NCBI GenBank assembly: GCA_012520945.1
Contig: JAAYNH010000096.1
Location: forward strand, 1 to 46,349
Source of the DNA: Treponema sp.
Lineage (GTDB): Bacteria; Spirochaetota; Spirochaetia; Treponematales; Treponemataceae
Reading direction: 5' to 3'
DNA: 46,349 bases
Of the stretch, positions 44,087 through 46,349 are shown piece by piece. Position 1 is the stretch's first letter. Each line of letters opens with the position of its first letter. The position numbers and the translations under genes are program-made. A model generated the notes under the pieces. It was not told where the DNA came from and did no database searches. It saw only the letters and a list, made by a program, of their open reading frames with translations.

Positions 44087-45781
44087 ATGAAAACTATCTC
44101 TACATTGCAAACTGCTCGCTATGAATACAAGCCAAAGTTGCCTGCAGTTTTAACATCAAAACCGGAGGCCGTTGCTATTGAATACGGCAAACCTACTAAA
44201 TCCGTTGCTGACCAAAAAGAGCTGGCAGAGCTTTTCAAAAATACATATGGTAAACCTGAAGCAACTTTTGTTAAAGGCAAAAATCCTACCGTAAATAATA
44301 CGATTCGTGTAGGTGTAATTCTTTCCGGAGGACAGGCTCCCGGCGGACATAATGTAATTGCAGGACTTTATGATGGAATCAAAAAAGGAAATCCCGATTC
44401 AAAATTATATGGTTTTTTAGGTGGCCCAAGTGGTTTGGTTGACGGTAAATATATTGAGATTAAAGACAAATTAATGGATAGTTTCCGTAATACAGGCGGT
44501 TTTGATATAATTGGCTCAGGTCGTACAAAAATCGAAACACCGGAACAGTACGATGCTTCTGTAGAAACTGCAAAAAAACTCAAACTCGATGCCATTGTAA
44601 TTATTGGTGGAGACGACTCAAATACAAATGCCGCACTTTTAGCAGAACATTTTTTAACAATAGGTTTATCAACACGTGTTATAGGTGTTCCAAAAACAAT
44701 CGACGGCGACTTAAAAAATGCACAGATTGAAACAAGTTTTGGTTTTGATACAGCAACAAAAACATATTCAGAATTAATTGGTAACATTGGACGCGATGCA
44801 AACAGTGCAAAAAAATATTGGCATTTTATAAAACTGATGGGACGCAGTGCTAGTCACATTGCTTTAGAATGTGCCTTACAAACGCAACCAAATGTTTGTC
44901 TTATTTCTGAGGAAGTTGAATCACAAAAGCTCACTTTACGCCAAGTAACGGACAATATTTGTTCAATTATTTGTAAACGTGCAGAAAACGAAGAAAACTT
45001 TGGAATTGTTCTCATTCCTGAAGGATTAGTTGAGTTTATTCCTGAAATGAAAAACTTAATAGCGTCTTTAAATGATATTATGGCAAAAAAAGAAGCAGAA
45101 TTTAACAGATGTAAAACATTTACCGACAAAAAAAATTGGCTTCGTAATGAATTAAAGGGTACGGAGTTTCGCACATTTGACTCACTGCCGGAAAGCATTG
45201 CCGACCAATTTTTAGCAGATCGTGATCCTCACGGAAACGTTCAAGTATCGCGTATTGATACTGAAAAATTACTTGCTCAAATGGTAGAAACTCGTTTAAG
45301 TGAATTAAAAAAAGAAAAAAAATATGTAGGCAAATTCAGTTCATATACACACTTTTTTGGCTATGAAGGTCGTTGTGCGTTTCCAAGTAATTTTGATGCT
45401 GACTATTGTTATTCACTTGGCTACACTGCATTTATGCTTATTGCTTCAGGCGTTACAGGCTATTTAGCATCAGTTCGTAATTTAACACTGCCTGCAAAAG
45501 AGTGGACATGTGGAGGAATTCCTTTAACTATGATGATGAATATGGAACAACGTCACGGAGAAATGAAACCTGTTATAAAAAAAGCTTTGGTTGAGCTTGA
45601 CGGCAAACCATTTAAGGAATTTGCAAAAAAACGCGACAAATGGGCTATTGAAACAAGTTTTGTTTATCCGGGAGCAATTCAATATTACGGTCCTACAGAA
45701 GTTTGCGATGCTTGTTCAAAAACATTGACATTAGAACGTGGCAAAAGACCAAGTTGCAAAAAAAATACTGAAAAAAAATAA
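44087..45781 (+). CDS. pfp: Pyrophosphate-dependent phosphofructokinase (long form)
   Basis: Reversibly phosphorylates fructose 6-phosphate using pyrophosphate, a glycolytic step used by treponemes and other anaerobes. 564 residues, the long form related to the plant beta subunit. Seen: the nucleotide-site [18 protein letters not shown], then [16 protein letters not shown], whose Asp176-Asp177 pair (GGDD instead of GGDG) marks PPi rather than ATP use; then PKTIDGDL and the substrate region [15 protein letters not shown] Cys-containing tail closes it. AGAGGCG precedes the ATG. Monocistronic with a terminator shared with the convergent gene. With gap, pgk and tpiA it completes much of lower and middle glycolysis here. 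Confidence 0.96.
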   Translation: MKTISTLQTARYEYKPKLPAVLTSKPEAVAIEYGKPTKSVADQKELAELFKNTYGKPEATFVKGKNPTVNNTIRVGVILSGGQAPGGHNVIAGLYDGIKKGNPDSKLYGFLGGPSGLVDGKYIEIKDKLMDSFRNTGGFDIIGSGRTKIETPEQYDASVETAKKLKLDAIVIIGGDDSNTNAALLAEHFLTIGLSTRVIGVPKTIDGDLKNAQIETSFGFDTATKTYSELIGNIGRDANSAKKYWHFIKLMGRSASHIALECALQTQPNVCLISEEVESQKLTLRQVTDNICSIICKRAENEENFGIVLIPEGLVEFIPEMKNLIASLNDIMAKKEAEFNRCKTFTDKKNWLRNELKGTEFRTFDSLPESIADQFLADRDPHGNVQVSRIDTEKLLAQMVETRLSELKKEKKYVGKFSSYTHFFGYEGRCAFPSNFDADYCYSLGYTAFMLIASGVTGYLASVRNLTLPAKEWTCGGIPLTMMMNMEQRHGEMKPVIKKALVELDGKPFKEFAKKRDKWAIETSFVYPGAIQYYGPTEVCDACSKTLTLERGKRPSCKKNTEKK

Positions 45782-45794
45782 TTTTTCAAAAAAA

Positions 45795-45832
45795 TTAAAC
45801 GCCATTTCACTTTTTTTGTCATGGCGTTTTAA
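45795..45832. terminator. Two-way terminator between pfp and the right-end gene
   Basis: Stem TTAAACGCCAT with ATGGCGTTTTAA (one bulge), 15-base T-rich loop. On the minus strand a run of seven T follows the stem, three bases on; on the plus strand the T's are mostly within the arm. It lies 13 bases after the pfp stop and directly after the minus-strand stop at 45835. Confidence 0.8.
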
Positions 45833-45834
45833 AA

Positions 45835-46293
45835 CTACGGAAGTACTTTAAAATTTTCTATTTTGATTTCATCATAACCCCAATTACCAAGAGCATTTTT
45901 TTCCATAAATTCTGCTTCCATTTTATAATATGTCATAAAAGGAGCCTGGTTTGTAAACTCAAATATAACATTATTATAATAGTAATTCGGATATTTTTTG
46001 TAAGATTTATACGCGTCTTCTATAGAAGTTTCAATGTATTTATAAATATTTTCTATAAGTAATTTTTCTTTTGCAAAAATTTTTTCTAAAGAAATTTTAT
46101 CTTCATCCGTTATTTCTGATTTTTTTTTACCTCTATATTCTATAAGCTCGTAAGAAATATTTTCTCCCTCCACCGTTACATCTAATATCATATCATGCGG
46201 CGGATAGGAATCCCAAGAATAAGTATATGAATAATTAGCTATGCCACTGTTATGCCACAATTCTTTTTGTGTATTAAAACCTTCTTTGTCCAC
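45835..46293 (-). CDS. DUF6174-like protein, N-terminus uncertain
   Basis: 152 residues from a GTG at 46293. The sequence has the look of the DUF6174 group: W-x-x-x-G-I-x-N-Y-S-Y (LWHNSGIANYSYTYSWD), then LDVTVEGENISYELIEY, a helical middle and a YYYNNVIFEF strand pair. Usually these are exported. Reading on upstream in frame gives YCFLLSCYIQPHTPG, which looks like the end of a lipoprotein signal with Cys, but an in-frame TAA lies at 46347-46345, two codons from the window end, with no start codon between. Either the signal region is frameshifted or the true start is elsewhere. No ribosome site is visible for the GTG. Confidence 0.55.
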   Translation of the reverse strand: MDKEGFNTQKELWHNSGIANYSYTYSWDSYPPHDMILDVTVEGENISYELIEYRGKKKSEITDEDKISLEKIFAKEKLLIENIYKYIETSIEDAYKSYKKYPNYYYNNVIFEFTNQAPFMTYYKMEAEFMEKNALGNWGYDEIKIENFKVLP

Positions 46294-46349
46294 ATAAACA
46301 CCGGGCGTATGTGGTTGTATATAACAAGAAAGAAGAAAACAGTATTAAC

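Overview
The window is a strongly AT-rich bacterial chromosome segment with dense, mostly housekeeping genes. It most resembles a host-associated spirochaete of the Treponema type. The pointers are a long (564-residue) pyrophosphate-type phosphofructokinase, many short lipoproteins with spirochaete-like relaxed lipoboxes, an HtrA/methionine aminopeptidase/J-domain run that resembles the order I recall from T. pallidum (not checked here), and a large pectin-active lipoprotein as expected of gut treponemes. This is inference from gene content. There are no rRNA or tRNA genes, no IS elements and no CRISPR array.

Layout. 1-13.7 kb is mainly minus strand: the cut 5' part of tpiA, a plus-strand orphan radical SAM gene, gap, a stand-alone (p)ppGpp-hydrolase-like HD protein, valS, a three-gene overlapping operon (PH-like protein plus two membrane proteins), a bacteriohemerythrin coupled to a YoaK/DUF1275 membrane protein, and an operon argJ-argB-argD-AICAR transformylase. 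13.8-21.4 kb is mixed: LysM lipoprotein, RsuA-type pseudouridine synthase, IclR regulator, citrate synthase, asnS, YigZ with a membrane protein, and an AraC regulator divergent from transporters. 21.4-35.6 kb is plus strand: two MATE exporters, aroC, an SH3+M48 protease with a CHASE2 nucleotide cyclase, a 1304-residue pectin methylesterase/acetylesterase lipoprotein coupled to a D,D-carboxypeptidase, and an NfeD/SPFH pair. 35.6-43.2 kb is minus strand: split chromate transporter, pgk, a DUF6062-type zinc protein, htrA, map, J-domain protein, a small conserved-type protein, secG. The right end holds a broken lipoprotein gene, pfp and a partly readable minus-strand gene.

How it fits together. 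tpiA, gap, pgk and pfp make this a central glycolysis neighbourhood with a PPi-linked step. Citrate synthase could feed glutamate to the arginine genes. The pectin esterase lipoprotein would de-esterify plant polymers at the cell surface. Transcription signals are readable: several genes have a -10 hexamer only 6-9 nt before the ATG and no Shine-Dalgarno, often with an extended TGN -10, so leaderless mRNAs look common.

The most unusual items are: a complete ppGpp-hydrolase residue set in a small stand-alone protein; a perfect hairpin that buries the Shine-Dalgarno of the gene after htrA; a long inverted repeat with a tandem 14-bp repeat in its loop after pgk; the pectin esterase/carboxypeptidase TGATG coupling; and a lipoprotein gene broken by one frameshift and one amber codon. 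I did not find a system that I can claim is both complete and undescribed.
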